From positions 1-64,000 of the forward strand of contig NC_003552.1 of the NCBI RefSeq assembly GCF_000007345.1: a DNA stretch of 64,000 nt, given 5' to 3'. This DNA is from Methanosarcina acetivorans C2A. GTDB lineage: Archaea; Halobacteriota; Methanosarcinia; Methanosarcinales; Methanosarcinaceae. Positions within the stretch are counted from its first letter, which is position 1, and every line of letters begins with the position of its first letter. The position numbers were made by a program, and so were the translations under genes. The notes below the pieces were generated by a model that saw only the letters and a program-made list of their open reading frames with translations, was not told the origin of the DNA and did no database searches. This document shows, one piece after another, positions 19,622 to 30,255 of the stretch.

Positions 19622-21529
19622 TCAGATTATGGAGTTAACATCAAGAATTAAAATGACACTCCCGTCTCCCAGAATTGTCGCTCCTGCAAATCCCCGAGTT
19701 TTTTCCAGCAGCCTGCTCTTAAAATTTTTAATGATAACTTCCTGCTTTCCAAGCAGGGCATCAACAACAAGTCCTATATATTGTCCGGCTTTTTCCACAA
19801 TAACCACAACAAGACTTTCTTCTTTCTGAACAGCAGGCAACTGGAACAGCTTACGCAATCTAAGAAGGGGCAGCGCTTTTTCGTTTATTACAATAACCTC
19901 TTCACCCCTGATATGCCGGACTTCTTCTTTCCTGACCGAGATACTTTTTACTATGCTGGTGAAAGGAATCGCATATCTTTCCATTCCGACTTTTACGAGC
20001 ATAGCCTGATAGAGAGCAATCGTTATGGGAAGCCTCAGTTCGAACCTTGAGCAGAATCCGAGTTTCGATTCCACTTTAACAGAACCCCCCAGATGTTCAA
20101 TCCGGTTCTTTACAACGTCCATTCCAACTCCCCTTCCTGAAAGGTCCGTTACCGTGCTGGCAGTAGTAAATCCCGGTGCAAAAATCAGCTGGATCGCTTC
20201 TCTTTCCGAAAGCTGTTCAGCTTCGTCTCTTGAAATGAATCCTTTTTCCAGGGCAGCTTGCAGGATTTCTTTTGCATTTATCCCTCTTCCGTCATCTTCT
20301 ATTTTGACAAGAACGTAATTTTGCTGCTTTGAAGCCGTAATCATTATAGTGCCGGTTTCCTCTTTTCCGAGCTCCACGCGCTGTTCGGGAAGTTCTATTC
20401 CGTGGTCCACCGCGTTTCTTAACAGATGCACCAGAGGATCTCCGATTTCTTCCATAATGGCTCTATCGAGCTTGATCTCCTTTCCTCTGATTACAAGGTT
20501 AATTTTTTTATTTTGCTCCCTTGCCAGATTCCTTATCATTCTGGGAAAAATATTGGTTATATGATCCAGAGGAACCATTCTTATTTCTAACACTTCTTCC
20601 TGAAGTTCCCGGGTCAGTTTCTGGAATTCGGAAAGTGCGAGCTCCAGATCCTTTGATTTTGACTCCCCTGTAAGCTCTTTTACCCTGCTCCTGTTAATTA
20701 CGAGCTCACCCACAAGATTCATCAATTTATCTAACTGTTCCGTGCTGATCCTTGAACTCTGTATTTTTGGACTCTGGGGCTTTGAATCCTGCATTCTTGA
20801 GCTCTGTACCCTTTTTACCTTAAAATCCGGTCCAGAGTCAGTGCAGTTTTTCTTTTCTTTTAGTTCTTCATTTATCCTTTCGAGTTCCTTGTCTTCTATA
20901 TTTTCGAGCTGCTTCTCTTCTTTTTCCTCTTCTTTTTCCTCTTCTTTTTCCTCTTTTCTTTTTTCTGTCTCTTTTTTATCTTCTTTTCTTTCGTTTGTTT
21001 TCTTTTCTTTTTCCACTTCTGCTTCTTTTTTCTCTGCTTTTCCCTCTCTTTTTTTGTCTGCAGAAAAGGAATTGGATTCAATTTTTCGAGGGATAACTTC
21101 TTCTGAGGGACTATTTATAGCTCTGAGAGTTTTCAGAACTTCCCCCGCATCAGGATAAGACTTATTATTTTCACTTCTATCATTTTTTCTCTCTTCGGTT
21201 TTACTTTCTGCCCCCTTGCAGACATTTTCAACAAGCCCTTCCAGAGCGTCCAGGCATTCGAAGAGAATATCAATTAAAGAAGAATCCAGAATCAGCCGCC
21301 CTGTACGGAACCTGTCAATCAGGCTTTCCATCTCATGTGTCAGTTCGACAATCTGCCTGAACCCCATGGTTGCAGCCATGCCTTTGAAAGTATGGGCTGC
21401 ACGGAACATTATGTTCATCTGCTCGATATTTTCAGGATCCAATTCGAGCGCCAGCAGGGAATCACTCATTTCTTTAATGTATTTTTCAGATTCGGACCTG
21501 AAAATGGCCATATACTTTGACATGTCCAT
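19622..21529 (-). CDS. cheA: chemotaxis histidine kinase CheA
   Basis: 635 aa. HPt domain at the N-terminus with phospho-acceptor H46 in AAHTFKGMAATMGF; a long charged linker (about residues 150-255) dominated by K and E; dimerisation helices; HATPase with HLLRNAVDHGIE (N box), DDGRGI and GRGVGMDVV; and a C-terminal CheW-like regulatory domain. No clear CheY-binding P2 domain is visible in the linker, which may be replaced by the charged coil. Phosphorylates CheY and CheB. The start is MDMSKYM; the second Met is equally possible. Confidence 0.95.
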   Translation of the reverse strand: MDMSKYMAIFRSESEKYIKEMSDSLLALELDPENIEQMNIMFRAAHTFKGMAATMGFRQIVELTHEMESLIDRFRTGRLILDSSLIDILFECLDALEGLVENVCKGAESKTEERKNDRSENNKSYPDAGEVLKTLRAINSPSEEVIPRKIESNSFSADKKREGKAEKKEAEVEKEKKTNERKEDKKETEKRKEEKEEEKEEEKEEKQLENIEDKELERINEELKEKKNCTDSGPDFKVKRVQSSRMQDSKPQSPKIQSSRISTEQLDKLMNLVGELVINRSRVKELTGESKSKDLELALSEFQKLTRELQEEVLEIRMVPLDHITNIFPRMIRNLAREQNKKINLVIRGKEIKLDRAIMEEIGDPLVHLLRNAVDHGIELPEQRVELGKEETGTIMITASKQQNYVLVKIEDDGRGINAKEILQAALEKGFISRDEAEQLSEREAIQLIFAPGFTTASTVTDLSGRGVGMDVVKNRIEHLGGSVKVESKLGFCSRFELRLPITIALYQAMLVKVGMERYAIPFTSIVKSISVRKEEVRHIRGEEVIVINEKALPLLRLRKLFQLPAVQKEESLVVVIVEKAGQYIGLVVDALLGKQEVIIKNFKSRLLEKTRGFAGATILGDGSVILILDVNSII

Positions 21530-21679
21530 GATTTTGCCTGCCTTTTATAATCCTGAGAACTATCTGAATTTCCAATAACTTCTGATAACTTCTGATAAAT
21601 CTGAATTTCCAATAACTTCTGATAAGTTCTGATAAGTTTCCAGTAAATTTCTGGTAAGTAAGAAGTTATTAAATTATTC

Positions 21680-21723
21680 TACTTTAAAGTTCATTCAATT
21701 ATACTTTAAAGTTCATCCAATTA
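21680..21723. repeat. 22-bp direct repeat spanning the cheB stop
   Basis: TACTTTAAAGTTCAT(T/C)CAATTA twice in tandem (21680-21701, 21702-21723), one difference. The second copy contains the stop codon and last codons of cheB. Confidence 0.9.
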
Positions 21724-22783
21724 TTCTGATAATTTCTTCAGCCATTTTGTCCAGGGGGAGCACAAGATCCGCCAGGTTTCGCCTTACAATCTCTCCGGGC
21801 ATCCCATATACTACACATGAACTCCGGGCTTCTGCGATTACTTTGCCTCCCATCTTTTTAATTTCCTCAGCTCCATCAGCTCCATCGCAGTTCATTCCTG
21901 TAAGGACAAGGGAAATAACTCTGGAACCGTAAACAGAGGCAATTGACCTGAAAAGGACATTTACCGAAGGTCTGGACCCCAGTTCTTTAGGGCCGCAAGA
22001 CAGGTGTATTGTCTCTTCTTCAAGGCTGTTTACCTTATTTCGTACAATTTCCATATGATAATTTCCGGGGGCTATAAGCACAGTTCCATCCTCGACCCTA
22101 TCTCCTTCCTGTGCTTCTTTTACCCTGAGAGCTGACTTTGAATCAAGCCTTTTGGAAAGCGATGCCGTAAATCCCGGAGGCATGTGCTGTACCACAAGAA
22201 CTGCAGCCGGAAGTTCAGCTGGAAGCGAGCATATAAGTTTTTCCAGCGCTCGTGGCCCTCCTGTGGATGCGCCTATCGCCAGTATATTTCTGGGAGCTGC
22301 TTTCTTCAGAACCCGGTTTTCCTTTGTCTCCCTTTTTTCCGGATTCAAGGGTTCAGAATCTCGCATACACTCCAGGTTTTTAAGGTTGGCTTTGGGAGCT
22401 GTCCTGACTTTCCTGCAAATTTCCTCTGCCATCTCAGGCATGCTCTGGCTGAGAATACCTGAGGGTTTTTCAATCACATCCACTGCTCCGTACTCAAAAG
22501 CCGTAAGGGTGATCTCTTCGGCTCTTTCTCCCAGAGCTGACACTATAACTACGGGAGTCGGCTGCTCTTTCATGATACGGGCAAGGGTCTTGAGGCCGTC
22601 AAGAACCGGCATTACATTGTCCAGAAGTACTACATCGGGCCTGAGTTTTATGACTTTTTCAAGGCCGTCCTTTCCGTTGACCGCAGTCCCTACAACCCTG
22701 ATCTTCGGATCTTCGTTGAGAATATCAGAAAGAACCTTGCGGATTAAAGCAGAATCGTCTACTACGAGTGCGCGGATAGTCAT
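21713..22783 (-). CDS. cheB: protein-glutamate methylesterase CheB
   Basis: About 356 aa: receiver domain with D55 as phospho-acceptor, then a methylesterase domain with GASTGGPRAL (catalytic Ser), VVQHMPPGFT (His) and LTGMNCDGADG (Asp). It demethylates and deamidates receptors when phosphorylated by CheA. I chose the ATG giving MTIRALVVDD because it fits the family start; a GTG nine bases upstream would add three residues. Second gene of the minus-strand che group. Confidence 0.94.
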   Translation of the reverse strand: MTIRALVVDDSALIRKVLSDILNEDPKIRVVGTAVNGKDGLEKVIKLRPDVVLLDNVMPVLDGLKTLARIMKEQPTPVVIVSALGERAEEITLTAFEYGAVDVIEKPSGILSQSMPEMAEEICRKVRTAPKANLKNLECMRDSEPLNPEKRETKENRVLKKAAPRNILAIGASTGGPRALEKLICSLPAELPAAVLVVQHMPPGFTASLSKRLDSKSALRVKEAQEGDRVEDGTVLIAPGNYHMEIVRNKVNSLEEETIHLSCGPKELGSRPSVNVLFRSIASVYGSRVISLVLTGMNCDGADGAEEIKKMGGKVIAEARSSCVVYGMPGEIVRRNLADLVLPLDKMAEEIIRIIG

Positions 22784-22792
22784 CTCAAGCAC

Positions 22793-23126
22793 TTTTTGTT
22801 GAATTGTTTAATTTAAAAATTGTTTTTAAAATCCGTTTTATTTAGCTCTGGTGTTTTGATTCAGTCTATCCAATCCAGAATGCATTTTATAGTTCAGAAA
22901 ATAATTGTTTAATTCCGTAATCGAAAGCTACCAGAAAATAACTGTTTGTAGTTCCGCAATCGAAAGCTACCAGAAAATAACTGTTTGTAATTCCGTAATC
23001 GAAAGCTACCAGAAATGATTGGTTTTCAGTAATTCAGTATTTGATTCAGAAATAATCTATTTATTCGTCATCTGGATGTTTAGTTTAGAAACGGACTTCT
23101 GACCTAACTCAATTAACTCAATTTAA
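22793..23126. other. cheB-cheY spacer with 39-bp repeats
   Basis: A 39-bp unit containing CGAAAGCTACCAGAAAATAA is present 2.6 times (starts at 22913, 22952, 22991). No gene. The repeats lie within the probable transcript between cheY and cheB. Confidence 0.7.
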
Positions 23127-23492
23127 TTAATTTGGTTCAGCAATTTTTTTAATTACATCCAGCATGCCATCGGGTTCGAAAGGCTTTATTATGAAACCCA
23201 TGGCACCTATTTTCATGGATTCCGTTATCAGGGCCTGCTGCCCAAGAGAAGAACACATTACTACTTTCGCATCAGGGTCTATTAAAAGAAGTTTTTGCAA
23301 TGCCTCTTTTCCGTCCATATCTGGCATTATTATATCCATCAGTACAAGGTCAGGTTTTACCTCCAGATATGTCTGAATCGCTTCTTCTCCATCACCTACT
23401 TCAGCAACCACCTCGTGTCCGTGCTTCAAAAGAATGTCTCTGATTACCATTCGCATAAATTCGGCATCGTCCACGATCATTACTCTTGCCAT
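23127..23492 (-). CDS. cheY: chemotaxis response regulator CheY
   Basis: 121-aa single receiver domain: acidic pocket D8 D9, phospho-acceptor D53 in LVLMDIIMPDMDG, conserved K103 in IIKPFEP and a Ser at the switch position near 81. Small, with no output domain. I start at MARVMIVDDA, preceded by GAAGGGA at six bases; the frame extends ten codons further upstream without a better signal. First gene of the minus-strand cluster, separated by 335 bp from cheB. Confidence 0.93.
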   Translation of the reverse strand: MARVMIVDDAEFMRMVIRDILLKHGHEVVAEVGDGEEAIQTYLEVKPDLVLMDIIMPDMDGKEALQKLLLIDPDAKVVMCSSLGQQALITESMKIGAMGFIIKPFEPDGMLDVIKKIAEPN

Positions 23493-25196
23493 CGATTTCC
23501 CTTCTTTATTTTTACTAAGCAAGTGACAATACCTTATGTGAAAGTATTGTGTTCTGTTTTATATTGAAGAGTATTGATTCTACTTTTTTACTGTGGCTTA
23601 TTTGTTCCACTTTATATTGTGATTATTATGATAATATTGTGTCCTATTTTATATTCGATAACCCTGAAATTATCTAACATCACAATTTTATTTTTTAAGA
23701 ATACTCGGAGTTTAGGAATACTCATGCTAACCTTATGGCTCTGTTTCCAGTCTTTTTCTGACTTTTCTGATCTATTTCGGTCTTTTAGAGTCTTTTTCAA
23801 ATCTCCTATACTTAAACCGAAGGATTCCTTTTGTAACTATTTCCCAAATAACTTCTGCTAGAATACTCACAAGGTTAACATAATGGTCGGCGCAAGTTTT
23901 TTTGCTAACCTAAAAATTCCATGTTAATGTGAAAAAATATATGCGAAACCTGCTATATTAAACTTTTTTAATTATCTTTATCAAATTATATAGCTTTAAA
24001 CCCGTCTCAATTTTGGAATGTTTGCATGTTAACAAACAATCTGTAAAAGTTATGTAAATTTGCAAAGATACATTTAACTTTGACTGAGTTTCCCATGTGT
24101 GGAGTAAAGACTGATGAATTGATTAGATTACTCGACTAGATTTATTTTAACTAGATTTCTCACTAGATTTCTTTTTACTTCAAATATTTCTACTTAAATT
24201 AACCCTTATAAAATGATGAATACAAAGAGAAGGAGGCTTGTGTTTCATACATATTAAAATAGTTATGTATACTAATAAATAACTTTATATTATGCGGGGG
24301 ATTCATATATATTTATCAAGACGGGGAATTTACCGCTACTGTTATATCACTATACAAAGGATCAACACTGTGAACTGAATGTTTTCTTTTCGTCACTGGT
24401 ATTTAATCTATCCGGTGTTAAAATTTAGTTATAAGTGTTTGAATGTCGGTTATAAATTCCAATTAACGCACTCACAATACTAACTATACCCGCAACTAAC
24501 ATACTCTAAATCTTACGAATAATGCCAGGAATTGTAACAAAGAGATCACCACTCACTACAAAAAATTCATGTGATTATTTGATGGAATTTTTCCTGAAAG
24601 AAGTATTAATGAATATTGAAGGAATATAAATGAATATTGATGGAGTATAAATGAATATTGATAAAGTATAAAGGAATATTGATAAAGTATAAAGGAATAT
24701 TGATGGAATATAATGGAATATTGAAAGAGTATAAAGGAATATTGATGGAGTATAAAGGAATATTGAAAGAGTATAAAGGAATATTGATAAAGTATAAAGG
24801 AATATTGATGGAATATAATGGAATATTGAAAGAGTATAAAGGAATATTGATGGAGTATAAAGGAATATTGAAAGAGTATAAAGGAATATTGATGGAGTAT
24901 AAAGGAATATTGATGAAGTATAGAGGAATATTGAAAGAGTATAAAGGAATATTGAAGGAATATAAAGGAATATTGATGTATATTGATGAGATTTCTCGCA
25001 TATTAAGTCGTTTATCTATTCCGATAGTAAAAATTGTTTTCCAAAAATACCCCCTATATGAATAATAATTCAATAAGAAAAACACCTCTAGAAGAAGAAC
25101 TTCATCCCGAGATCGCTATAACAAGGATCTCATTCCGGGATCTCTACATAAGGATCTCATCCTGAAAATTCTTCATGCAAATACAGGAGTGATCAA
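23493..25196. other. 1.7-kb divergent spacer in the che region
   Basis: Separates the two che transcription units and should hold both promoters. No believable gene: reading frames across the central part only translate a 21-bp satellite. Two AAGGATCTCAT copies with GGGATCTC lie at 25120-25165 just before the receiver gene. Confidence 0.6.
24605..24985. repeat. 21-bp satellite, about 18 copies
   Basis: Unit GGAATATTGAAAGAGTATAAA with variants at four central positions (GATGGAG, GATAAAG, GAAAGAG, GATGAAG). The 21-bp period keeps frames open on both strands (KGILMEY / NIPLYSF), which explains the long but repetitive reading frames. Confidence 0.95.
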
Positions 25197-25577
25197 ATGC
25201 CTGAAATCCTGATCGTTGAGGATAACCTGCTTAACCTTGTTATTGAAGCTGACCTTCTGAAATCCTGCGGATATGATCCGAAGAAGGCGAAAAACGGCTT
25301 TGAAGCGCTGGAAGTTCTCAGTAAGGTTAAAGTTGATCTTGTACTGATGGATATGGAACTTCCAAAGATGCATGGTCTTGAATTACTTCAAAGGATAAAA
25401 TGCAACCCTGAGACACAAGGCATAAGGGTTGTTGCCGTCACAGGACATTGTGATCCTGAAAGTGAACAGGAATTTCTTAAAGCTGGATGTCATGCTGTCC
25501 TTTCCAAACCCATAAATTTTGATCTTTTTGGAGCGCAAGTCAAGGAGTTTCTTACAGCAACGAATTCTCCTGGTTGA
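25197..25577 (+). CDS. single-domain response regulator (DivK-like)
   Basis: 126 aa, receiver domain only: acidic residues E8 D9, phospho-acceptor D52 in LVLMDMELPKMHG, T82 and K104 in LSKPINF. It is less like CheY than the cheY product and nearer to DivK/CheY-like receivers that dock on histidine kinases. It opens the plus-strand half of the che region, so it may act as a phosphate sink or link to another kinase. Good ribosome binding site GGAGTGATC. Its stop codon lies in a 32-bp direct duplication. Confidence 0.88.
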   Translation: MPEILIVEDNLLNLVIEADLLKSCGYDPKKAKNGFEALEVLSKVKVDLVLMDMELPKMHGLELLQRIKCNPETQGIRVVAVTGHCDPESEQEFLKAGCHAVLSKPINFDLFGAQVKEFLTATNSPG

Positions 25578-25913
25578 ATAATTCTCCTGCCTGGGATTCT
25601 CTGGTTGAATAATTCTCCTCACTGGATTTTTCCTAAGGAGTAACTTTAAAAGGAGAACTCTTGACGAGTGCCGGATCTCAGGTTTTCCTATTATTTCAGA
25701 TTCTTATCCTTTTTAAGAAGCAGAAAATTTATGAATTCTTAAACAATCTATATTGAGTACTAGTTGGGAAATCTGAATAAGACCTTTACAGGCATTTCCT
25801 TTACAGGTGTTATATCCTTCTGTCCTTTTCAACAGGGGTCGCCGTGGGTTGTAATGTGGTTGCAGGATAGAAAGGGCAGAAAGGCAAAGAAGCTGGAAGC
25901 ACGGGTGAAAAAG

Positions 25914-27983
25914 ATGTACAAAAGCACAAAGATAGGGCATGTGGTGATAGGATTTGCCCTTCTCCTCATTTTGATCTTTTTTGTAGGCTATACGGGTTAT
26001 CAGGGCATGACCGAAGTTGAGAAGAAGAGCCGGGCTATCCAGAATATGACTTTTATCATGAATAACATGCAGGATGCCCTGCAAGCAGAGGAAAGCTATA
26101 TTATTCACCGCGATCCGGCTTACAAAGAAGAAGTTTATCGCTATCTTAGTCTCGTACCCACACAGGCGGCCATATCCAAAGAAATATACATAGGCTATTT
26201 GGATCCTGTGAACCGCGACAGGATGGATTTTGTTCTTTCAGCTTCGAGCAATTTCAGTGAAGCTTTTGACAGATATGTCGAAGCAGATGACGAACAGGCA
26301 GCTGTAAGAGATAAACTGGTTGCGGATAGCGAAACTCTAATAGCAAATGCAGATGAGCTTTCTAAAAATCAGATGATCCAGTACAGGGAGGAATTCGAGA
26401 GTGGATATTCAAATGGAACTCTCGAGAAAAAATTCTCCAACGCTGAGAGCTCACGGAGTATCATTGTATTGACAATGAAGGCCAGAAACGAGTATCAAAA
26501 TTATGCCATGAGCTCGGATCAGCAATATGCGGATAACTTTGATGCGTATATGGAAGATCTTATCGAACTTTCTACAGACTTGAACGGGCGGATGGAAAGG
26601 CCGGAAAATATTGCTCTGGGAGATGAAATCCTTACAAGTGCGGAAAATTTCCAGGCTGATTTCGAGCAGTTTAAGGTTCTGGAAGAGAGAAAAACGCTCG
26701 AAGAAGAAAATATGAGGGCTATAGCTACACAGGTTGAAGAAGTAGCGACAGCTGCCAGTGCTGACCAGAAAGAAGAACTGGACTCGCTGATCGTAAACTC
26801 CATAAATCAAATCTTTCTGGTAACTTTTCTTTCGATACTTATTGGTGTTTTACTTGTTTTTGTGATTTTGGACATCTACAGAAAGCCTATTTACGAACTG
26901 CTTGAAGCTGCCGACAAGATCTCTGAAGGAGACCTTGATGTTGATATCAAAGGCTCCTCAAGAAGTGAGATCTACCAGCTTTCAGAGGCTTTTAAAGCAA
27001 TGGTTGAAAACCTGCGCAGCCTGATTAAAGAAATTCAGGAAGGCTCACTGCACCTTGCTACCCTTTCGGAGGAAATGTCTTCCTCTTCCGAAGAAGTGGC
27101 ATCTGCATCAAGGAGAATTTCAGAAACCGCAGGTGAAATCTCTAACGGTGCAGAGATGCAGAGCACAAAAATTGTTGATATAACTCATGCAATGCAGGAT
27201 ATGACCCACAATATTCAGGAAGTTGCGGATAATACCCAAAAAGTTTCTAAGAGCACAAATCTGGTGAATGAAACCGTCAGTAATATAGGAAATGTTTCTC
27301 GGGACGTCCTGTCAAAGATGGACCTTATCCGTTCTTCTGTTGCTGGCACCGAAGTTGTTATCAAGGAGCTTGATTCCAAGTCTCAGCAGATCAATGAAAT
27401 CATAACGCTGATAACCAGAATTGCAGACCAGACCAATATGCTTGCCCTGAATGCCGCAATTGAAGCCGCAAGGGCAGGCGAACATGGCAGAGGATTCTCT
27501 GTTGTAGCCGATGAAGTCCGAAAACTTGCTGAGGAATCCGGAAGTGCAGCCCAGAATATCTCCAGGCTGATTGATGAGATCAGGGAGAGTATAAGCGATA
27601 CGGTGGAAAGCATAGAAGCAAGTAAAAAGAACGTGAAGAATGGCTCAATATCGGTTAGTGAAGAGGTTGAGATGGTTACCGGGATCGTTTCCACGATCAA
27701 TGAGATCACGAATATGATCGAGGACGTTGCAGCTGCTACGGAAGAGCAGTCCGCATCCATTGAAGAAATTACCTCTACCCTGGAAGATATATCTTCAATA
27801 TCGGAGCAGTCCGCTGCAGGAACCCAGGAAACTGCCGCAGCTCTTGAAGAACAGAGTGCCTCCATGTCCGAACTTGCCAGCATGGCGAATGACCTCTCTT
27901 TGCTTGGGGAAAAGATGAAAAAAGCCACTGAAAAATTCAGGCTCGGCGATTCAAAAGAAGAATCTGAAAGCAGTTTTGAATAA
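25914..27983 (+). CDS. methyl-accepting chemotaxis protein
   Basis: About 690 aa. Membrane helix at residues 8-28, a helical extracytoplasmic sensor domain to ~298, second membrane helix ~299-320, HAMP to ~375 and a long cytoplasmic coiled coil. The hairpin tip [20 protein letters not shown] near 512-531 is the CheA/CheW contact region. The sensor looks like a four-helix bundle; ligand unknown. I chose the ATG before [10 protein letters not shown] because GGTGA lies six bases upstream; a start at 25854 would add 20 basic residues and the frame opens further with TTG at 25764. Confidence 0.93.
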   Translation: MYKSTKIGHVVIGFALLLILIFFVGYTGYQGMTEVEKKSRAIQNMTFIMNNMQDALQAEESYIIHRDPAYKEEVYRYLSLVPTQAAISKEIYIGYLDPVNRDRMDFVLSASSNFSEAFDRYVEADDEQAAVRDKLVADSETLIANADELSKNQMIQYREEFESGYSNGTLEKKFSNAESSRSIIVLTMKARNEYQNYAMSSDQQYADNFDAYMEDLIELSTDLNGRMERPENIALGDEILTSAENFQADFEQFKVLEERKTLEEENMRAIATQVEEVATAASADQKEELDSLIVNSINQIFLVTFLSILIGVLLVFVILDIYRKPIYELLEAADKISEGDLDVDIKGSSRSEIYQLSEAFKAMVENLRSLIKEIQEGSLHLATLSEEMSSSSEEVASASRRISETAGEISNGAEMQSTKIVDITHAMQDMTHNIQEVADNTQKVSKSTNLVNETVSNIGNVSRDVLSKMDLIRSSVAGTEVVIKELDSKSQQINEIITLITRIADQTNMLALNAAIEAARAGEHGRGFSVVADEVRKLAEESGSAAQNISRLIDEIRESISDTVESIEASKKNVKNGSISVSEEVEMVTGIVSTINEITNMIEDVAAATEEQSASIEEITSTLEDISSISEQSAAGTQETAAALEEQSASMSELASMANDLSLLGEKMKKATEKFRLGDSKEESESSFE

Positions 27984-28097
27984 CTTTAGGTACCTATTCG
28001 GCCTGTCAAAGTTGTCCGGTATGGTTTAACTGATTTGTGGGTAAATAGCCGTTAAAAACAGCCGTTAAAATCCTTAAATTGGCCCTGAGGAATTGAA

Positions 28098-28652
28098 ATG
28101 TTTGAGGAAAGAGCAGAAAAGGAAGATTCAACCCCTTCTGAGGAGTTGCTTCATGTAGTAGTTTTTGAACTGTCAGGCGAGGAGTTCGGAGTCGATATCA
28201 TGCAGGTCTCCGAGATTATGCCGATTTCAAAAATCACTCGTGTTCCTCAGGCTCCGGAATGTGTAAAAGGCCTAATTAACCTGCGGGGAAAAATTATCGT
28301 AGTAATAGATCTCAACAGGCGCCTTGGTTTCAGTCCGAAAGAAAGTGACAGCCTGTCCAAAATTATCATAGTTGAAGTCAAGGATACAATTATAGGCATG
28401 CTTGTAAACTCCGTAACCGGGGTGTTGAAACTGCCTGTTTCTTCTGTTGAACCTACTCCGGATATGATTAAATCAAAGATTAATGCCGAATATCTGATAG
28501 GAGTCGGGAAAATGGGGGATAGGCTTCTTATCCTGCTGAACCTTGCAAGGGTACTCGGAGAAGAGGAAATTGACGAGCTCAGCCAGCTTTCTTCTTCTGC
28601 TTCATCTCCTTCTTCTGAGCAGCTTCCTGAGGAGCATACCGAAAATCTATAA
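28098..28652 (+). CDS. cheW: chemotaxis coupling protein CheW
   Basis: 184 aa. CheW beta-barrel fold from about residue 14 (VVFELSGEEFGVDIMQVSEI) with VKGLINLRGKIIVVIDLNRRLG, the typical receptor/kinase-contact segment. It couples the receptor encoded upstream to CheA. A Ser/Glu-rich tail of about 30 residues follows the domain. GAGGAATTGAA precedes the ATG. Confidence 0.94.
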   Translation: MFEERAEKEDSTPSEELLHVVVFELSGEEFGVDIMQVSEIMPISKITRVPQAPECVKGLINLRGKIIVVIDLNRRLGFSPKESDSLSKIIIVEVKDTIIGMLVNSVTGVLKLPVSSVEPTPDMIKSKINAEYLIGVGKMGDRLLILLNLARVLGEEEIDELSQLSSSASSPSSEQLPEEHTENL

Positions 28653-28676
28653 ACTCCCCCAGTGGAGTCTGGATAT

Positions 28677-30131
28677 ATGCACCCTGCTCTTATTTTCCTT
28701 TTCGCCCTTATCTCCATACTGCTGCTTACAGCAAAATTCAGGCTTCATCCATTTCTTAGCCTTGTTCTCGTATCTCTGCTCACGGGAGTGCTTGCAGGAG
28801 AACCTATAGGTGCAGTCGAAGCGGTAACTAGGGGACTTGGCAGTGTTTTTTCCCGTTTTGCTATAATTATCACCTGCGGGAGTATCATCGGAATTTTGCT
28901 CCAGAAGACCGGTGGAATGTCTTTAATAGCTTCTGACATTATGCACTTTTCCAGAAACCCTCTGCTTGCCCTGATTATTCTTGGTTTTCTTTTTTCCGTG
29001 CCAATGATGTGCTATATCCTTGCTTATGTCATCTTTATTTCTATAGCAAAAGAGTTAGCTGCCAAGCTTAATTACCCCTTCATTTCCACTGCAACCTCAC
29101 TTGCACTCGGAGCTGTTGCATCATTTAATCTGGTGTATCCTTCTCCTGTAATTATTTCGGCAGCAGAAGAACTTTCGGCAAACACGGATACACTCATTCT
29201 TCTAGGATTTTTTATTGCTGTTCCCACTTCTACTGCAGGTTATTTCTATGCCAGAAGCCTGGGGAAGACTGAAACCTCAATAAGTTCTGAAAACGACAAT
29301 CTCGGGCAAGTTCAGCTTGGATTTGCACAGGCAGAAGTTTCAGAAATTGAAGAGCCCCTACAAAAGGGGGAGACAGGAGTAGTACAGGAAAAAGATATCG
29401 GCGTTAAGGAAAAAGATGGAGTGCACAGGGAAGAAGTGGTACAAAGAAAAGGTGAAGTGAAGGTAAGATGTAGGATTCATGGAAATGATACTGGAGAGCC
29501 GAACAGGCTTGAAGCATATGCCCCAATCTTTCTTCCTTTGCTTCTGATCCTTTTCCAGGCTGGTTTTGAGCATCCTTCTCCTCTGTTTGCTTTTCTGGGA
29601 AACCCGAATGTTGCACTCCTTATCGGAGTTCTGCTCTCCATTTTTTCCGGCAGGACACTGGGGTTTGAAATGGTCAGGACTCTGGTTGAAAAAGCTGTAA
29701 AGAGAAGTGGTGTAGTCCTACTCGACCTGTGCGGGGGAGGTGCCCTAGGAGCGACTCTTGCCATGACCGGGGCAGGAGAAGCCCTTGGTAGGTTTTTCCT
29801 GCAGATTAACCTGCCTCATATCCTTGTTCCTTTTCTTGTTGCAGTAGCCCTTCAAACCGTACAGGGGTCAAGGGTTGTAACAATGCTTGTCGCACCGTCC
29901 CTTTTGCTTCCTCTGGTTCCGGAACTTGGGCTTCCTGTGGAAATCCTGATCCTTGCAATGGCTTCAGGTACATTCTTGTTTTCACACGTCAACGATCCAT
30001 TTTTCTGGATTTTCGGGGAGCTGGCAGAACTTGAACCCTCCGAGGTTTTCAGGTCAAATACTCTTGGGAACGCTCTGATGGGCGTGGTAAGTTTCCTGCT
30101 GGTTGCCGGAGTGTATGTTTTCCTCTATTGA
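28677..30131 (+). CDS. GntP-family permease
   Basis: 484 aa, about 12 hydrophobic segments. FAIIITCGSIIGILLQKTGG and SFNLVYPSPVIISAAEEL are typical of the gluconate:H+ symporter (GntP) superfamily; substrate is not readable. The region 196-277 is an unusual hydrophilic, charged loop (many E/K) between the two halves of the permease. The ATG is preceded by GGAG at nine bases; a GTG five codons earlier is possible. It starts 24 bp after cheW and may be cotranscribed. The stop codon is in a 25-bp direct duplication. Confidence 0.82.
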   Translation: MHPALIFLFALISILLLTAKFRLHPFLSLVLVSLLTGVLAGEPIGAVEAVTRGLGSVFSRFAIIITCGSIIGILLQKTGGMSLIASDIMHFSRNPLLALIILGFLFSVPMMCYILAYVIFISIAKELAAKLNYPFISTATSLALGAVASFNLVYPSPVIISAAEELSANTDTLILLGFFIAVPTSTAGYFYARSLGKTETSISSENDNLGQVQLGFAQAEVSEIEEPLQKGETGVVQEKDIGVKEKDGVHREEVVQRKGEVKVRCRIHGNDTGEPNRLEAYAPIFLPLLLILFQAGFEHPSPLFAFLGNPNVALLIGVLLSIFSGRTLGFEMVRTLVEKAVKRSGVVLLDLCGGGALGATLAMTGAGEALGRFFLQINLPHILVPFLVAVALQTVQGSRVVTMLVAPSLLLPLVPELGLPVEILILAMASGTFLFSHVNDPFFWIFGELAELEPSEVFRSNTLGNALMGVVSFLLVAGVYVFLY

Positions 30132-30177
30132 ATTTTTTTCATTTTCTTTCCACTGAATTTTTTTCATTTTCCTTCTT
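30128..30177. repeat. 25-bp direct repeat spanning the permease stop
   Basis: (T/C)TGAATTTTTTTCATTTT(C) at 30128-30152 and 30153-30177; the first copy holds the TGA stop codon. Confidence 0.85.
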
Positions 30178-30255
30178 ATTTTGATATACTACAAATTTTA
30201 ACTTGATATTTGGTGCATGACAAATAATAAATATCAGTTTTTTATATTTCTCTAT

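Noticed and set aside
24606-25085. Long reading frames on both strands across the 21-bp satellite
   Set aside because: They only translate a repeat whose length is a multiple of three; no ribosome binding site and composition unlike a protein.
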